Positions 8,337-17,644 of a stretch of DNA of 54,540 bases are shown one piece after another. The DNA comes from an uncultured Prochlorococcus sp. GTDB taxonomy: Bacteria > Cyanobacteriota > Cyanobacteriia > PCC-6307 > Cyanobiaceae. Each line of letters opens with the position of its first letter. The stretch's first letter is position 1. Location of the stretch: assembly GCA_902596585.1 (NCBI GenBank), contig CACJUL010000007.1, positions 1-54,540 of the forward strand, given 5' to 3'. Position numbers and translations under genes: made by a program. Under the pieces are notes generated by a model. That model was given only the letters and a program-made list of their open reading frames with translations, was not told the origin of the DNA and ran no database searches.

Positions 8337-9380
8337 ATGTATTTCAGAAGAAAAGATCTAGAGAAATTTAGAAGTTTTAAAGGACTACTTATAGATGTTA
8401 GGAGCCCGAGTGAATATTATAAAGGACACATGCCTAATTCTATTAACATTCCACTATTTGATGATGACGAGAGATCAATAATTGGCACGTTTTATAAAAG
8501 AGATGGAAGAAAAAAAGCTGTAATAGAGGGATTAAAATTTTTTGAAAAAAAAATGGAATTACTTCTTGATAATTTATTCATAAATATTGACTCATATAAA
8601 AATACTTCTGAAACAAATTATAAAGAACTTTTTATAAGAATATATTGTTCAAGAGGAGGTATGCGTTCACAAAGTATTGCATGGTTATTAGAAAAATTTA
8701 AATTAAATCCCGTTACTCTTAATGGAGGATATAAAACATATAGAAGATGGGTATTAGATAGTTTCTCAAAAAAGTTGAATATAATAGTTATTGGCGGAAA
8801 AACAGGGACAGGAAAGACAAGATTATTATCATTATTAGAGAATAATAAATATCAAACTATTGATCTTGAAGGATTTGCTTGTCATAGAGGAAGTACTTTT
8901 GGAGGTTTAGGAATGAAAGAACAACCTTCAAATGAACTATTTGAAAGTAAAATTGCAGAAAAAATAAATACTTTTGAATTATCTAATAATATTTTTGTAG
9001 AGGCTGAGAGTGCAAATATAGGAAAATGCAGAATACCTCTAGATTTCTTTAATCAAATGAAATGTTCTAGGAGAATAGAGATTTTAAGGAGCGAATCTAA
9101 CAGGTTAGATGAGTTAATAAATACATATAGTTTTTTTAAGAAAGAGGAACTCAAAGAATCTGTATTAAGGATAAAAAAAAGATTAGGACCGCAAAGAACA
9201 AAAATAGCACTTGAATCTATTAATAATGAGAAATGGGACTTAGTTTGCAGATCAGTTCTAGATTATTACGATAAATGTTATGAATATGAAAAGGTTGGTA
9301 AAACAAATATACAATTTTTAGATTTGACAGACAAAAAATATGATGAAAGCATCCTAGAGTTAATAAATAATGTTTTATAG
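8337..9380 (+). CDS. mnmH: tRNA 2-selenouridine synthase (rhodanese plus P-loop)
   Basis: MnmH (SelU) converts 2-thiouridine at the tRNA wobble position into 2-selenouridine, via a geranylated intermediate. The 347-aa protein has an N-terminal rhodanese domain (LLIDVRSPSEYYKGHMPNSINIP, with the active-site loop YCSRGGMRSQS and catalytic Cys104) and a C-terminal P-loop domain (GGKTGTGKT, 153-161). Together these are diagnostic. The reaction needs selenophosphate from SelD, which is not in this window. It ends 58 bases before psb28. Confidence 0.9.
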   Translation: MYFRRKDLEKFRSFKGLLIDVRSPSEYYKGHMPNSINIPLFDDDERSIIGTFYKRDGRKKAVIEGLKFFEKKMELLLDNLFINIDSYKNTSETNYKELFIRIYCSRGGMRSQSIAWLLEKFKLNPVTLNGGYKTYRRWVLDSFSKKLNIIVIGGKTGTGKTRLLSLLENNKYQTIDLEGFACHRGSTFGGLGMKEQPSNELFESKIAEKINTFELSNNIFVEAESANIGKCRIPLDFFNQMKCSRRIEILRSESNRLDELINTYSFFKKEELKESVLRIKKRLGPQRTKIALESINNEKWDLVCRSVLDYYDKCYEYEKVGKTNIQFLDLTDKKYDESILELINNVL

Positions 9381-9438
9381 AATAATTACAAACGAATGTG
9401 AAAAATATTTCCTAAAATAGAAGTTTGATCTGACTATT

Positions 9439-9792
9439 ATGACAGAAAATAAAATAGCAAGAATACAGTTTTATGAAGGAACTGATGAACCAGTTGTTCC
9501 TGAAATAAGATTGACAAGGAGTAAAGATGGTACAACTGGACAAGCTTTATTTTTGTTCGAGAAACCTCAGGCATTATCTTCAATTGCAGAGGGTGAAATC
9601 TCAGGAATGCGTATGATAGATAATGAAGGGGAAATATTAACGAGAGAAGTAAAAGTTAAGTTTGTCGATGGAGAACCTATTTTTTTAGAAGCAGTTTATA
9701 TATGGAAGAATACCCAAGACTTTGATAGATTTATGAGATTTGCAAATAGTTATGCCAAATCAAATGGATTAGGATATTCTGAAAAGAAGTAG
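9439..9792 (+). CDS. psb28: photosystem II assembly factor Psb28
   Basis: Psb28 binds PSII assembly intermediates containing CP47 on the cytoplasmic face and protects them during assembly and repair. The 117-aa protein begins [19 protein letters not shown] and contains [22 protein letters not shown] and [16 protein letters not shown]. These are strongly conserved in Psb28. It is soluble with no signal peptide. The ATG at 9439 agrees with the family N-terminus. The downstream permease gene starts 13 bases later. Confidence 0.96.
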   Translation: MTENKIARIQFYEGTDEPVVPEIRLTRSKDGTTGQALFLFEKPQALSSIAEGEISGMRMIDNEGEILTREVKVKFVDGEPIFLEAVYIWKNTQDFDRFMRFANSYAKSNGLGYSEKK

Positions 9793-9805
9793 AATATTAT
9801 CTAAA

Positions 9806-10849
9806 TTGAGTAGTTCATCATATTTTAAATTAGTAGTAATATTAATCACATCATTAATAATATGGACTTTAAGAGATTTCCTACTTTTAATTATTTGCTC
9901 CTTGGTAATTTCAAATATCGTTTGTAATTTGTGTAATCAAATACAAAAGGGTTTGAAAATTCCCCGCACCCTTTCTTTGTTTATTGTTTTAATTGTTATA
10001 TCAGTAATAGTATTTACAATTTTTATTCTTGTATTGCCTCCGTTCGTAAAGGAATTCAATGAAATACTCGTAGATATTCCAAATGGTTTATCAAAAATAA
10101 ACATTTTAATTAATACAAATCTAAATAAATTAAATAACCTTTTTTATGGTGAAGAATCTGAAAATGTTATTGAAATTTTTAATCTCTTAGATAATGTGGT
10201 TACTATTCCAGATGCTGCAACTATTGCTAAGGCTATTCAAGAGAGTTTTATAAACTTAATTAATATAGCGGGGAATCTGGGTTCAGGTCTTTTAAGACTA
10301 ATATTCGTATTAGTGGTAAGTTTGATGATTTCCTTAGAACCCAAACAATATAAAGAAAATATACTTTTATTAATACCTAAAAATTATCGTAATAAATTTA
10401 GAAATATTCTTGATAAATGCAATATTGCATTATCAAATTGGACCTTTTCTATGGTAATAAGCTCATTATCAGTAGGTTTATTATCATTAATAGTTTTGTC
10501 GATATTAAATGTTAAATATGTTGTTTCGAATGCATTAATAGCAATGGTCCTAAATATAATTCCAAATATAGGTCCAGTAATTAGTGGTATATTTCCAATA
10601 TCAATTGCACTACTAGATAATTTTTGGAAACCAATGGCCGTTTTAGGAGCTTATGTAATCATTCAAAATATTGAAAGTTATATAATAATGCCATCAATAA
10701 TGAAGAAAAAAGCAAACTTACTGCCTGGATTGACCTTAATATCACAATTTGGATTCACCTTTATTTTTGGTCCATTAGGATTAATTTTATCTCTTCCTTT
10801 AGCAGTTGTAATACAGGTTTTAATTAAAGAATCAATAAATGATAATTAA
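9806..10849 (+). CDS. AI-2E/PerM-family membrane transporter
   Basis: A 347-aa polytopic membrane protein with two N-terminal hydrophobic hairpins, a central less hydrophobic region (residues about 75-160) and four or five C-terminal spans. The segment LNIIPNIGPVISGIFPISIALL fits the PNIGP-type motif of the AI-2E exporter (formerly UPF0118) family. Substrate cannot be inferred; family members include autoinducer exporters and Na+/H+ antiporters. Start is TTG at 9806 with no nearby ATG in frame. It follows psb28 closely and converges on a 60-aa gene with 2 bases between stops. Confidence 0.85.
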   Translation: MSSSSYFKLVVILITSLIIWTLRDFLLLIICSLVISNIVCNLCNQIQKGLKIPRTLSLFIVLIVISVIVFTIFILVLPPFVKEFNEILVDIPNGLSKINILINTNLNKLNNLFYGEESENVIEIFNLLDNVVTIPDAATIAKAIQESFINLINIAGNLGSGLLRLIFVLVVSLMISLEPKQYKENILLLIPKNYRNKFRNILDKCNIALSNWTFSMVISSLSVGLLSLIVLSILNVKYVVSNALIAMVLNIIPNIGPVISGIFPISIALLDNFWKPMAVLGAYVIIQNIESYIIMPSIMKKKANLLPGLTLISQFGFTFIFGPLGLILSLPLAVVIQVLIKESINDN

Positions 10850-10851
10850 AA

Positions 10852-11034
10852 CTACTTAATTAATTTCTTATATAAATATGGATAAGAAAAAAGTATAAAG
10901 AAAGCTAAAGGATGTTCGCTGATGGCAAAATATAGTGAATTAAAAGTAAAGTGATCAAATAAAATTCGTAATTCGGTAGAAAGATCAATTAAAACCAAAG
11001 AAAATAAAAGGATTAAATAGTAATTCAATTTCAT
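10852..11034 (-). CDS. 60-aa membrane protein downstream of secF
   Basis: ATG start, 17 bases after the secF stop on the same strand, so it is probably the last gene of the pdhB-secD-secF unit. It has a hydrophobic N-terminal segment (residues 4-19, YYLILLFSLVLIDLS), a middle HFTFNSLYFAISEHPLAFF and a basic C-terminus YLYKKLIK, giving perhaps two spans. Not recognised by name. Position after secF and correct spacing on both sides support a real gene. Confidence 0.6.
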   Translation of the reverse strand: MKLNYYLILLFSLVLIDLSTELRILFDHFTFNSLYFAISEHPLAFFILFSYPYLYKKLIK

Positions 11035-11051
11035 AAAACTAGAAGCTTAAA

Positions 11052-11966
11052 TCAGTCTTTAAGCAACAAAGATGGAGCCAATAAAATACTTGAATAACTA
11101 CCAACTATAATTCCTATTGATAAGGACAAAGAAAACCAAAATAGTGAGTATGAACCAAATATAATTATGCTTAATAAAGGTATAAGGGTTGTAATACTGG
11201 TAAACGTTGTTCTCCTAAATGATTCATTAACAGATAATTGAATAGTTTCGTTATAGCTTTCTTTCTTTAATTTTAAATTTTCACGAATTCTATCAAATAT
11301 AACAACTGTATCGTTTACAGAATAACCTGCAATAGTTAAAAGGGAAACGGCAAATAAACTATTAACTTCAACAGATAATATTATACCCAGCCAGGAAAAT
11401 ATACCAAAAACAATTAATAAATCATGGAATAAAGCCAATAGCGCAAATAATGCATATTTTTTATCAAATCTAATTGTTATATATAAAGAAATTGCAAATA
11501 AAGAAACTAACAATGATGATACACAATTAATAAGTAATCTTTTCCCAAGCTTTGGGCCTATTAGTCTTGAATCTTTACTCTCATAATTTAGAGGCCCAAT
11601 TATATTCTCAAGATTAGTAATAAGACTATTTGATTCTTCGATACTCAAATAAGGTGTTCTAAGAGAAATTAATTTATTATTATTTTGAAATTGTAATTTA
11701 ATATTATTTATAACATTTTTATTTTTAGAGTTCTCTCTTAAATTTTCTAAAACCGAATCAGGAGTAAAATAAGAACATTCCTCTTTACAAACTCTCTCTA
11801 TTCTTAATTCATTTCCCCCAACAAAATCCATTCCTAGATTTATAGGTTTCTTGTAAGAAGTATTAAAAGTAGAATATAAAATTCCCAAAAGACTCAACAA
11901 AATAAGAAGAGTTGAAAAACTAACTATCTTTCTTTTATTTTTTATTAGTTCGATGTTGTATTGCAT
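11052..11966 (-). CDS. secF: protein translocase subunit SecF
   Basis: With SecD it forms the proton-motive-force-driven accessory of the SecYEG translocon. The 304-aa protein has an N-terminal span, a periplasmic domain containing LGMDFVGGNELRIE (D-x-x-G-G motif), and five C-terminal spans with GYSVNDTVVIFDRIRENL and the conserved FRRTTFTSITTLIPLLSI. A CKEEC pair (KEECSY) lies in the periplasmic part. It follows secD with a gap of 22 bases. Confidence 0.96.
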   Translation of the reverse strand: MQYNIELIKNKRKIVSFSTLLILLSLLGILYSTFNTSYKKPINLGMDFVGGNELRIERVCKEECSYFTPDSVLENLRENSKNKNVINNIKLQFQNNNKLISLRTPYLSIEESNSLITNLENIIGPLNYESKDSRLIGPKLGKRLLINCVSSLLVSLFAISLYITIRFDKKYALFALLALFHDLLIVFGIFSWLGIILSVEVNSLFAVSLLTIAGYSVNDTVVIFDRIRENLKLKKESYNETIQLSVNESFRRTTFTSITTLIPLLSIIIFGSYSLFWFSLSLSIGIIVGSYSSILLAPSLLLKD

Positions 11967-11988
11967 AGGAAAATTATAAATAAAAAAT

Positions 11989-13458
11989 TTAACTAGAAAA
12001 ATTATTATTAGGTAGATAGAGATTTTTTTGTCTTAAAGATTGATATGTTGTAAAAAATCGCAAAATAGTTTTGGAACAATTTAATGATGTAAACAAGCTT
12101 ATTAAGACTCCAATTCCTAATGTTGCTGCAAAACCTTTAACAAAATTTGTACCTAATAAAAACAATACAAAACAACTTAGAAGAGTTGTAATGTGGCCAT
12201 CAACAATGGATGAATTAGCTTTTTGAAAACCGATATCAATAGATCTTGTAAGAGTATTACCATCATATAATTCTTCTCTAATTCTCTCAAATATTAGGAT
12301 ATTTGCATCAACGGCCATACCAATACTTAATATTAGACCAGATATTCCAGGTAAAGTTAAAGTTACAGGAATTAGAGAATATATGGCTAAGTTAAAGAAA
12401 CCATAAAGTACTAGTGAAAGAACTGAAACAAAACCAAGAATTCTATAATTAAAAATCATAAAAATACCAACAAAAATTAACCCACTAATAGCTGCATAAA
12501 GACTTTTTAAAATATTTTTAGATCCCAACAGTGCCCCTATTGTGTTAGTTTCTACTATTTCAATTGGCAATGGCAATGAGCCCCCTTTAAGTTGAACTTC
12601 TAATTCTCTTGCATTTTCAGCACTAAAATTACCACTTATTGTTGCAGATCCACCTGTAATCCCAGTACTAGCAAACTGATTACCTACACTGGCCTCACTT
12701 ATTGATTCACCATCAAGAATGATAGCCAATAGTTGATTAGTGCCAGCAATTGACTTTGTGATTTCTGCAAACTTTTCACCTCCTGAATTACTAAAAGTTA
12801 GTAAAACTTCCCAATTACTATTTGTTTGTTCTTGCCTCCTTCCTGCATTAATAAGATCCTTGCCTGATAAATCTGTTTTAATAAATAAATTTGTAATTTC
12901 TTTATCAACATATTTTTTGATTTCAATTAAATTCTCATATAAATCATCACTAGTAGATGAGTAGTTCAATTCTTGCTCTATCTCTTTTAGATCATCTTGA
13001 ATAATATTTAAGAAATTATCATCATTTTGACTTTTTTCTGCAAAGGAATATTGTCCTATTAATTCTTTAATACTCAATCTCTGTAGTTGCAGGGTTTTTA
13101 AATCTGTAGATGTTCCTTTTTTTTGGGTTCTAAATTCTAATAAAGCAGTCTTACCTAATACCCTTGAAGCAACTAATGGGTTTTGTTCACCTGGTAATTC
13201 TAAAATCAATTGATCTCCTCCGAGGGTTTGCAAATTAGACTCAGAAACTCCTAAATTGTTAACGCGCTTATCTATAACCGAATTAACTGCTTCAAGTTCA
13301 TCCCTCGTTACCTTACCTTCCTCTTTAATAATTTGTAGTGTAAGTTGAGACCCCCCCTGTAAATCCAATCCCAACTGTAAGGGATAATTTATTAATAGAT
13401 AAACAGATAAAGTAAGTAGAAATATAATAAAAAAAAGCCAGCCTTGCCTTCTTTTCAT
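11989..13458 (-). CDS. secD: protein translocase subunit SecD
   Basis: Partner of SecF. The 489-aa protein shows an N-terminal span followed by LGLDLQGGSQLTLQI (D-x-x-G-G), a periplasmic region with LGKTALLEFRTQ and LDGESISEASVGNQF, the GGSLPLPIEIVE junction, and six C-terminal spans with LSIGMAVDANILIFERIREE and DGHITTLLSCFVLFLLGT. A Gln/Glu-rich stretch of about 60 residues is inserted in the periplasmic domain, as in other cyanobacterial SecD. It starts 3 bases after pdhB, indicating one transcript. Confidence 0.96.
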   Translation of the reverse strand: MKRRQGWLFFIIFLLTLSVYLLINYPLQLGLDLQGGSQLTLQIIKEEGKVTRDELEAVNSVIDKRVNNLGVSESNLQTLGGDQLILELPGEQNPLVASRVLGKTALLEFRTQKKGTSTDLKTLQLQRLSIKELIGQYSFAEKSQNDDNFLNIIQDDLKEIEQELNYSSTSDDLYENLIEIKKYVDKEITNLFIKTDLSGKDLINAGRRQEQTNSNWEVLLTFSNSGGEKFAEITKSIAGTNQLLAIILDGESISEASVGNQFASTGITGGSATISGNFSAENARELEVQLKGGSLPLPIEIVETNTIGALLGSKNILKSLYAAISGLIFVGIFMIFNYRILGFVSVLSLVLYGFFNLAIYSLIPVTLTLPGISGLILSIGMAVDANILIFERIREELYDGNTLTRSIDIGFQKANSSIVDGHITTLLSCFVLFLLGTNFVKGFAATLGIGVLISLFTSLNCSKTILRFFTTYQSLRQKNLYLPNNNFSS

Positions 13459-13461
13459 TGC

Positions 13462-14445
13462 TTATATACTCCCACTAATTAAATCTTCAACTTTTTCAAC
13501 TATTTGATGTGGTTGGATTATTGTCAAATTCTCAAGATTTCCATTATACGGAGTCGGAATATCTTGACTAGATAATCTAATTGGTCGGGCATCAAGATCA
13601 TCAAAACATTCTTCTGTTATCAAGGCAATTAATTCTGCACCAATACCTCCAGTCTTCATACATTCTTCAACAATAATTACTTTATTTGTTTTTCTTATTG
13701 ATTTTGAGATGGTTTCCATATCAAATGGTTTTAAACTTATTAAATCTATTAACTCAACATCTATTCCTTTTTTTTCTAATTCTTCAACAGCTTTAAGTGA
13801 GTGATGTCTCATTCTTGAATAAGTCAATAAAGTAATATCTTTCCCTTCTTTTACGACGTCAGCCTGATCTAAAGCGCAAGTATAATCACCCTCAGGTAAT
13901 TCTTCAGACAAATTGTATAGAAGAACATGTTCGAAAAATAGAACCGGATTATCATCTCTTATAGCTGCTTTCATTAAACCTTTAGCATTTGTAGGTGTAC
14001 TGCATGCAACAATCTTTATGCCAGGAACTGCATGAAAATATGCTTCAAGTCTTTGACTATGCTCAGCACCAAGTTGACGACCCACACCTCCAGGACCTCG
14101 AACTACTGCTGGTATTTTATAATTTCCGCCACTTGTATATCTAAGCATACCCATATTGTTTGATATCTGATTAAAAGCTAAAAGCAAAAAACCCATATTC
14201 ATTCCTTCTACTATTGGTCTTAAGCCAGTCATTGCTGCACCCACAGCCATACCCGTAAAACTATTCTCTGCAATTGGAGTATCTAAGACTCTTAACTCTC
14301 CATATTTTTCATATAAATCCTTAGTTACCTTATAAGATCCTCCATATTGACCAACATCTTCCCCCATTACGCAAACATTTACATCATTTGCCATTTCTTC
14401 ATCAATTGCCTCTTTCAAAGCATTAAATAATAATGTTCCAGCCAC
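13462..14445 (-). CDS. pdhB: pyruvate dehydrogenase E1 component, beta subunit
   Basis: The beta subunit of the heterotetrameric E1, which decarboxylates pyruvate with ThDP. The 327-aa protein carries [17 protein letters not shown], the conserved ThDP-activating Glu in [19 protein letters not shown], the [14 protein letters not shown] loop, [20 protein letters not shown] and the C-terminal transketolase domain ([14 protein letters not shown]). Start is GTG at 14445. It is first in a run with secD and secF. E1-alpha is not in the window. Confidence 0.96.
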   Translation of the reverse strand: MAGTLLFNALKEAIDEEMANDVNVCVMGEDVGQYGGSYKVTKDLYEKYGELRVLDTPIAENSFTGMAVGAAMTGLRPIVEGMNMGFLLLAFNQISNNMGMLRYTSGGNYKIPAVVRGPGGVGRQLGAEHSQRLEAYFHAVPGIKIVACSTPTNAKGLMKAAIRDDNPVLFFEHVLLYNLSEELPEGDYTCALDQADVVKEGKDITLLTYSRMRHHSLKAVEELEKKGIDVELIDLISLKPFDMETISKSIRKTNKVIIVEECMKTGGIGAELIALITEECFDDLDARPIRLSSQDIPTPYNGNLENLTIIQPHQIVEKVEDLISGSI

Positions 14446-14494
14446 AATTAATTACCTAATTAATCACATATATAATCCTACCACTTTGAATAAT

Positions 14495-14590
14495 TCAACC
14501 TCCTTCAGCGAAGGTTATGAGTAGTAATATTGATAAAATCATTCCAGGGGACAGCAAAAGGACTAATAGGCCTAAGTCATGTAAAGACAT
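14495..14590 (-). CDS. 31-aa single-span membrane miniprotein
   Basis: A short ORF reading MSLHDLGLLVLLLSPGMI then LSILLLITFAEGG. A charged/polar start, about 22 continuous hydrophobic residues and a Gly-Gly end give the look of a thylakoid small subunit. It sits between DUF3082 and pdhB on their strand, in an otherwise gene-free stretch of 179 bases. The hydrophobic pattern is far from what random AT-rich sequence would give (several Gly, Pro, Leu codons starting with C). No ribosome-binding site is visible. Not identified as any photosystem, b6f or NDH subunit I know. Confidence 0.5.
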   Translation of the reverse strand: MSLHDLGLLVLLLSPGMILSILLLITFAEGG

Positions 14591-14624
14591 TCAAAAAAAG
14601 TGTTTTCTTAATAATATTGGCAAT

Positions 14625-14927
14625 TCAACTTTTCTTCACAATAAAACTGCGAATAAATACAATAAATAGTCCTATACCTATAAAAGCAAAAGAGAAAGTT
14701 AGCAAAAAAGATAATCCAATAATTAAGGTATTAATACTAGAGGAAATATTTTGGACTATTTCAGAAGAATTTGACGGTTTATGTACTGAAAAATAAATTG
14801 CAATTTTATTACTTAAAAAATAAAAAAATATAAATAATAAAAAACTTGTTAATGATCCAACAATAAAATTTAAAGGTCCTTTTTCGGGAATATTTTTTTC
14901 AAAATTCTCATTACTTTTATCAGCCAC
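14625..14927 (-). CDS. DUF3082 membrane protein
   Basis: A 100-aa protein starting with GTG. A polar N-terminus (MADKSNENFEKN) is followed by two hydrophobic hairpin spans at about residues 21-48 and 65-92, with a Ser/Asn-rich loop between. This matches the small cyanobacterial DUF3082 family in length and arrangement. Function unknown. The gene follows ispE at 22 bases on the same strand. An 88-aa ORF on the opposite strand over the same region is a shadow. Confidence 0.75.
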   Translation of the reverse strand: MADKSNENFEKNIPEKGPLNFIVGSLTSFLLFIFFYFLSNKIAIYFSVHKPSNSSEIVQNISSSINTLIIGLSFLLTFSFAFIGIGLFIVFIRSFIVKKS

Positions 14928-14949
14928 AATAGATTTTTATATAAAAAAT

Positions 14950-15885
14950 TTAAATGAATGTTATTCCCTTTTCAAGGAAAGTGCAAACCCATGAATCATA
15001 GCCTTTATCTTTAAATAATTTAGAGTTTGCAGTTAATTCTTTTTTAGCAGTCTCTATATCTTTAAAGAGTGCAAAGCATGTAGGGCCTGATCCACTCATT
15101 GAAAATGAAAGACAATTTTCTAATTTAGAAAGTAAATATAATGCCTGCTTTACAGAATCATTTTCATTTTCAACAACCAACTGCAAATCATTTTTAATAA
15201 ATAAATGTTGATTATCAAAATTTAAATTATTTAAACCATTATCTCTTAAATTTTTTCTTAAGTTCTCAATCATTTCTCTATCAGTAAGATATTCATCACA
15301 ATATCTATTACTATATTTTTTATATGTTTCAGCTGTAGATACTGATACATTTGGATTTTTTAAAAGAATTACTCCATATTCAAAGTTTGAATCTAATTTC
15401 TCCAAAATTTCTCCTCTTCCAAAACATAATTGAATACCACCATTTATAAAAAAGGGAATATCAGATCCTAAAGTTGATGCTAATGAACATAATGTTTCTT
15501 GATCTAAGTTCAAATCCCATAACTTATTAAGACCAATTAATGTTGCTGCTGCATTACTGGATCCTCCAGCCAATCCTGCGCCAATTGGAATATTTTTTCT
15601 TAAAAATATATTCGCACCGTAATCTATATTTGATTTTTTCCTTAATAGATTTGCCGATTTAACAATTAAATTATCATCAGATAAGCTTAAATCATTACTA
15701 TCAGACTCAAGTTTAACTAAACCTTCATTATTAATTTCAAATTCTAAATAGTCAGAAAGATCGATATTTTGCATAATCATTGCTAACTCATGAAATCCAT
15801 CCTCTCTTTTACCAATAACTTCAAGGTGCAAATTTATTTTGGCTGGAGATTTTATATTGATTTTCGTTTTAGCTATATCTTGCAT
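14950..15885 (-). CDS. ispE: 4-diphosphocytidyl-2-C-methyl-D-erythritol kinase
   Basis: GHMP kinase of the MEP isoprenoid pathway, which phosphorylates CDP-ME at the 2-hydroxyl for chlorophyll phytyl chain and carotenoid precursors. The 311-aa protein has SPAKINLHLEVIGKREDGFHEL at the N-terminus, the ATP-binding PIGAGLAGGSSNAAATL, DIPFFINGG, and the C-terminal SMSGSGPTCFALF. All family motifs are intact. It starts 11 bases after rsmA, an arrangement common in cyanobacteria. Confidence 0.96.
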   Translation of the reverse strand: MQDIAKTKINIKSPAKINLHLEVIGKREDGFHELAMIMQNIDLSDYLEFEINNEGLVKLESDSNDLSLSDDNLIVKSANLLRKKSNIDYGANIFLRKNIPIGAGLAGGSSNAAATLIGLNKLWDLNLDQETLCSLASTLGSDIPFFINGGIQLCFGRGEILEKLDSNFEYGVILLKNPNVSVSTAETYKKYSNRYCDEYLTDREMIENLRKNLRDNGLNNLNFDNQHLFIKNDLQLVVENENDSVKQALYLLSKLENCLSFSMSGSGPTCFALFKDIETAKKELTANSKLFKDKGYDSWVCTFLEKGITFI

Positions 15886-15896
15886 ATACTTAAATT

Positions 15897-16721
15897 TTAT
15901 TTTTTAATTTTAATACAATTCTCTGCAAGCTTAATCCATTGGTCAACTGAAATATCTTGTGGTCTTAAATTAAAACAAACTTTTGAAGATTCAGATAATT
16001 CATTTATCTCATCATTTGAAAGTATTGAATTAAGAGTATTTCTCAGCATTTTTCTTCTTGAATTAAATGAAATTCTAAGAAGTTTATCAATATATTTTTC
16101 TAAACTAACATCTAATCTTAAATCATTTTTAATTGGTTCAAAAACTACTAAAGAAGAAAAAACTTTTGGAGGCGGACTAAATGATGAAGGGGGCACATTA
16201 CATATTCTTTTTATTTTTGATAAAAGTTGCATTCTTATACTAAGCGCACCAGCATTAGGGCTACCTTCTTTCGACAAGATCCTATCTACAACGTCTTTCT
16301 GCATTAAAAATATTATTTTTTCGTAATTATAATTTCTTATAATGCCCAATCGTCCTATAAAAATATCCAATATTGGGCCAGTTATATTGTAAGGAATATT
16401 TGCAATCACTTTTGTAATCTTCTTATTGATCGAATCTAAATTTACAGAAAGAATATCTCCCTGCTGCAGTGAAAACTTATCATTATTATTGAATTTATCA
16501 TTTAATAAATTTATTAAATCTTTATCTAATTCAATTGCATGTAATTTTTTAATTTCTGAATCTAATAACTTAGATGTTAAAGCTCCTTTACCAGGACCAA
16601 TTTCTAAAATAAAGTCATTTTCATTAAGAACAGCAATTTCTTTAATTTTTTCTAATATTTTTTTATTTACCAACCAGTGTTGTCCAAATCTTTTTTTTTG
16701 ATGATAGTTTTTAGAATTCAT
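15897..16721 (-). CDS. rsmA: 16S rRNA dimethyladenosine transferase
   Basis: Dimethylates A1518 and A1519 in 16S rRNA helix 45 during 30S maturation (also known as KsgA). The 274-aa protein shows [18 protein letters not shown] motif [18 protein letters not shown], the catalytic [10 protein letters not shown] (motif IV) and [18 protein letters not shown]. Only ordinary family features are seen. Together with ispE and DUF3082 it forms a minus-strand run starting 56 bases from a divergent Asn-rich gene. Confidence 0.96.
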   Translation of the reverse strand: MNSKNYHQKKRFGQHWLVNKKILEKIKEIAVLNENDFILEIGPGKGALTSKLLDSEIKKLHAIELDKDLINLLNDKFNNNDKFSLQQGDILSVNLDSINKKITKVIANIPYNITGPILDIFIGRLGIIRNYNYEKIIFLMQKDVVDRILSKEGSPNAGALSIRMQLLSKIKRICNVPPSSFSPPPKVFSSLVVFEPIKNDLRLDVSLEKYIDKLLRISFNSRRKMLRNTLNSILSNDEINELSESSKVCFNLRPQDISVDQWIKLAENCIKIKK

Positions 16722-16777
16722 CTAAAAGATAAATAATATGTTTAAATTAAATATGAATTTATTTAATACTTTATATC

Positions 16778-17110
16778 ATGAGCTTATCAAAAAAAAATTT
16801 AGATAAACTCAATAAATTTAAAAAAAAGACAAATTTAAATAACGAAAGTAAAAATATAAATAATTACACAAATTTAACTAATAATGATAATTTCACCACC
16901 AATCCACTTGATTCAGAAGATCCCAATAAAATTTTTTATTCGTTAATTGATAATTCAGAATCATTAGAAGATACCTCTAACGTTAATAATTCCCTAAGAA
17001 AAAGTGAGATTAATCAAATTAATATGTATTCTAAAAAAGATAATTTTTCCAAGAAATTAACAAACGAAGAGGAACTATATGATGAATTTAATTATCTTCT
17101 TGATGAATAA
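16778..17110 (+). CDS. Asn/Lys-rich conserved hypothetical protein upstream of rlmH
   Basis: A 110-aa, highly polar protein with no hydrophobic span. The N-terminus LSKKNLDKLNKFKKKTNLN is Lys-rich. The middle is Asn/Thr/Ser-rich and probably disordered. An acidic SEDPNKIFYSLIDNSE block and the C-terminal NEEELYDEFNYLLDE look conserved and may be short linear binding motifs. ATG start, 19 bases before rlmH on the same strand. No function can be proposed. The composition is close to the local AT bias, so it could drift fast outside the two ends. Confidence 0.65.
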   Translation: MSLSKKNLDKLNKFKKKTNLNNESKNINNYTNLTNNDNFTTNPLDSEDPNKIFYSLIDNSESLEDTSNVNNSLRKSEINQINMYSKKDNFSKKLTNEEELYDEFNYLLDE

Positions 17111-17129
17111 TTAGTTTTAATATTTAATT

Positions 17130-17546
17130 ATGCTTCAGAGTAATAGATTAGAAATTTATGCTATCGGCAAAATAAAGAAACTTTGGATTAGAGATGGAAT
17201 TAATCAATACAAAAAAAGAATGCCTGAACTTATCATTAATGAGTTAAAGACTTTTAATTTAAATAATCTTAGATCCAATAACAATATTATTATCTGCTTA
17301 AGTGAAGAAGGGAAACAGTTTAATTCAGTTGAACTATGTTCCTTACTCTTAAATTTTAAAAATAAAAAAATTAATTTCTTAATCGGTGATACTGATGGAG
17401 TTAGTTTAGATATAAAAGAAAAATCAGATCTTGTACTAAGCCTATCTTCTTTAACTTTTCCCCATGAATTGGCTAGATTAATCCTAATCGAGCAAATTTA
17501 TAGAGCTATTTCTATATCTAATAACTCCCCTTACCATCGCTCTTAA
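17130..17546 (+). CDS. rlmH: 23S rRNA (pseudouridine1915-N3)-methyltransferase
   Basis: A SPOUT-family enzyme that methylates pseudouridine 1915 in helix 69 of 23S rRNA. The 138-aa length is close to the family norm (about 155). Visible are the N-terminal [41 protein letters not shown] as the SAM knot, and the hallmark C-terminus [23 protein letters not shown] start at 17130. It is followed by the promoter region of umuD. Confidence 0.95.
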   Translation: MLQSNRLEIYAIGKIKKLWIRDGINQYKKRMPELIINELKTFNLNNLRSNNNIIICLSEEGKQFNSVELCSLLLNFKNKKINFLIGDTDGVSLDIKEKSDLVLSLSSLTFPHELARLILIEQIYRAISISNNSPYHRS

Positions 17547-17601
17547 AAAGATTAGATTCAACCTAAAATTAATCTATAAAAGTTTAGCAACTAACTATTT
17601 T

Positions 17602-17632
17602 TTGAGTTTTACTGTATAGTACATATATACTA
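17602..17632 (+). promoter_or_regulatory. LexA-type SOS operator and promoter of umuDC
   Basis: TAGTACATATATACTA (17617-17632) is an imperfect palindrome. Its core AGTACATATATACT matches the cyanobacterial LexA box RGTACNNNDGTWCB at 13 of 14 positions. It overlaps a TATACT -10 element (17626-17631), which has a TTGAGT -35 element 18 bases upstream (17602-17607). A repressor bound here would block RNA polymerase. It lies 12 bases upstream of the umuD TTG codon, so the leader must be very short. Confidence 0.75.
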
Positions 17633-17644
17633 TTAATTTAAATC

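Noticed and set aside
14530-14796. 88-aa plus-strand ORF between pdhB and ispE, and a 50-aa ORF from ATG 14517
   Set aside because: Both run antisense into the DUF3082 gene, whose two membrane spans fit a known family; the plus-strand ORFs look like compositional by-products.
17617-17632. Reading the umuD gene as lexA itself
   Set aside because: The 138-aa protein has the cleavage and protease residues but no N-terminal winged helix, and umuC is directly coupled.
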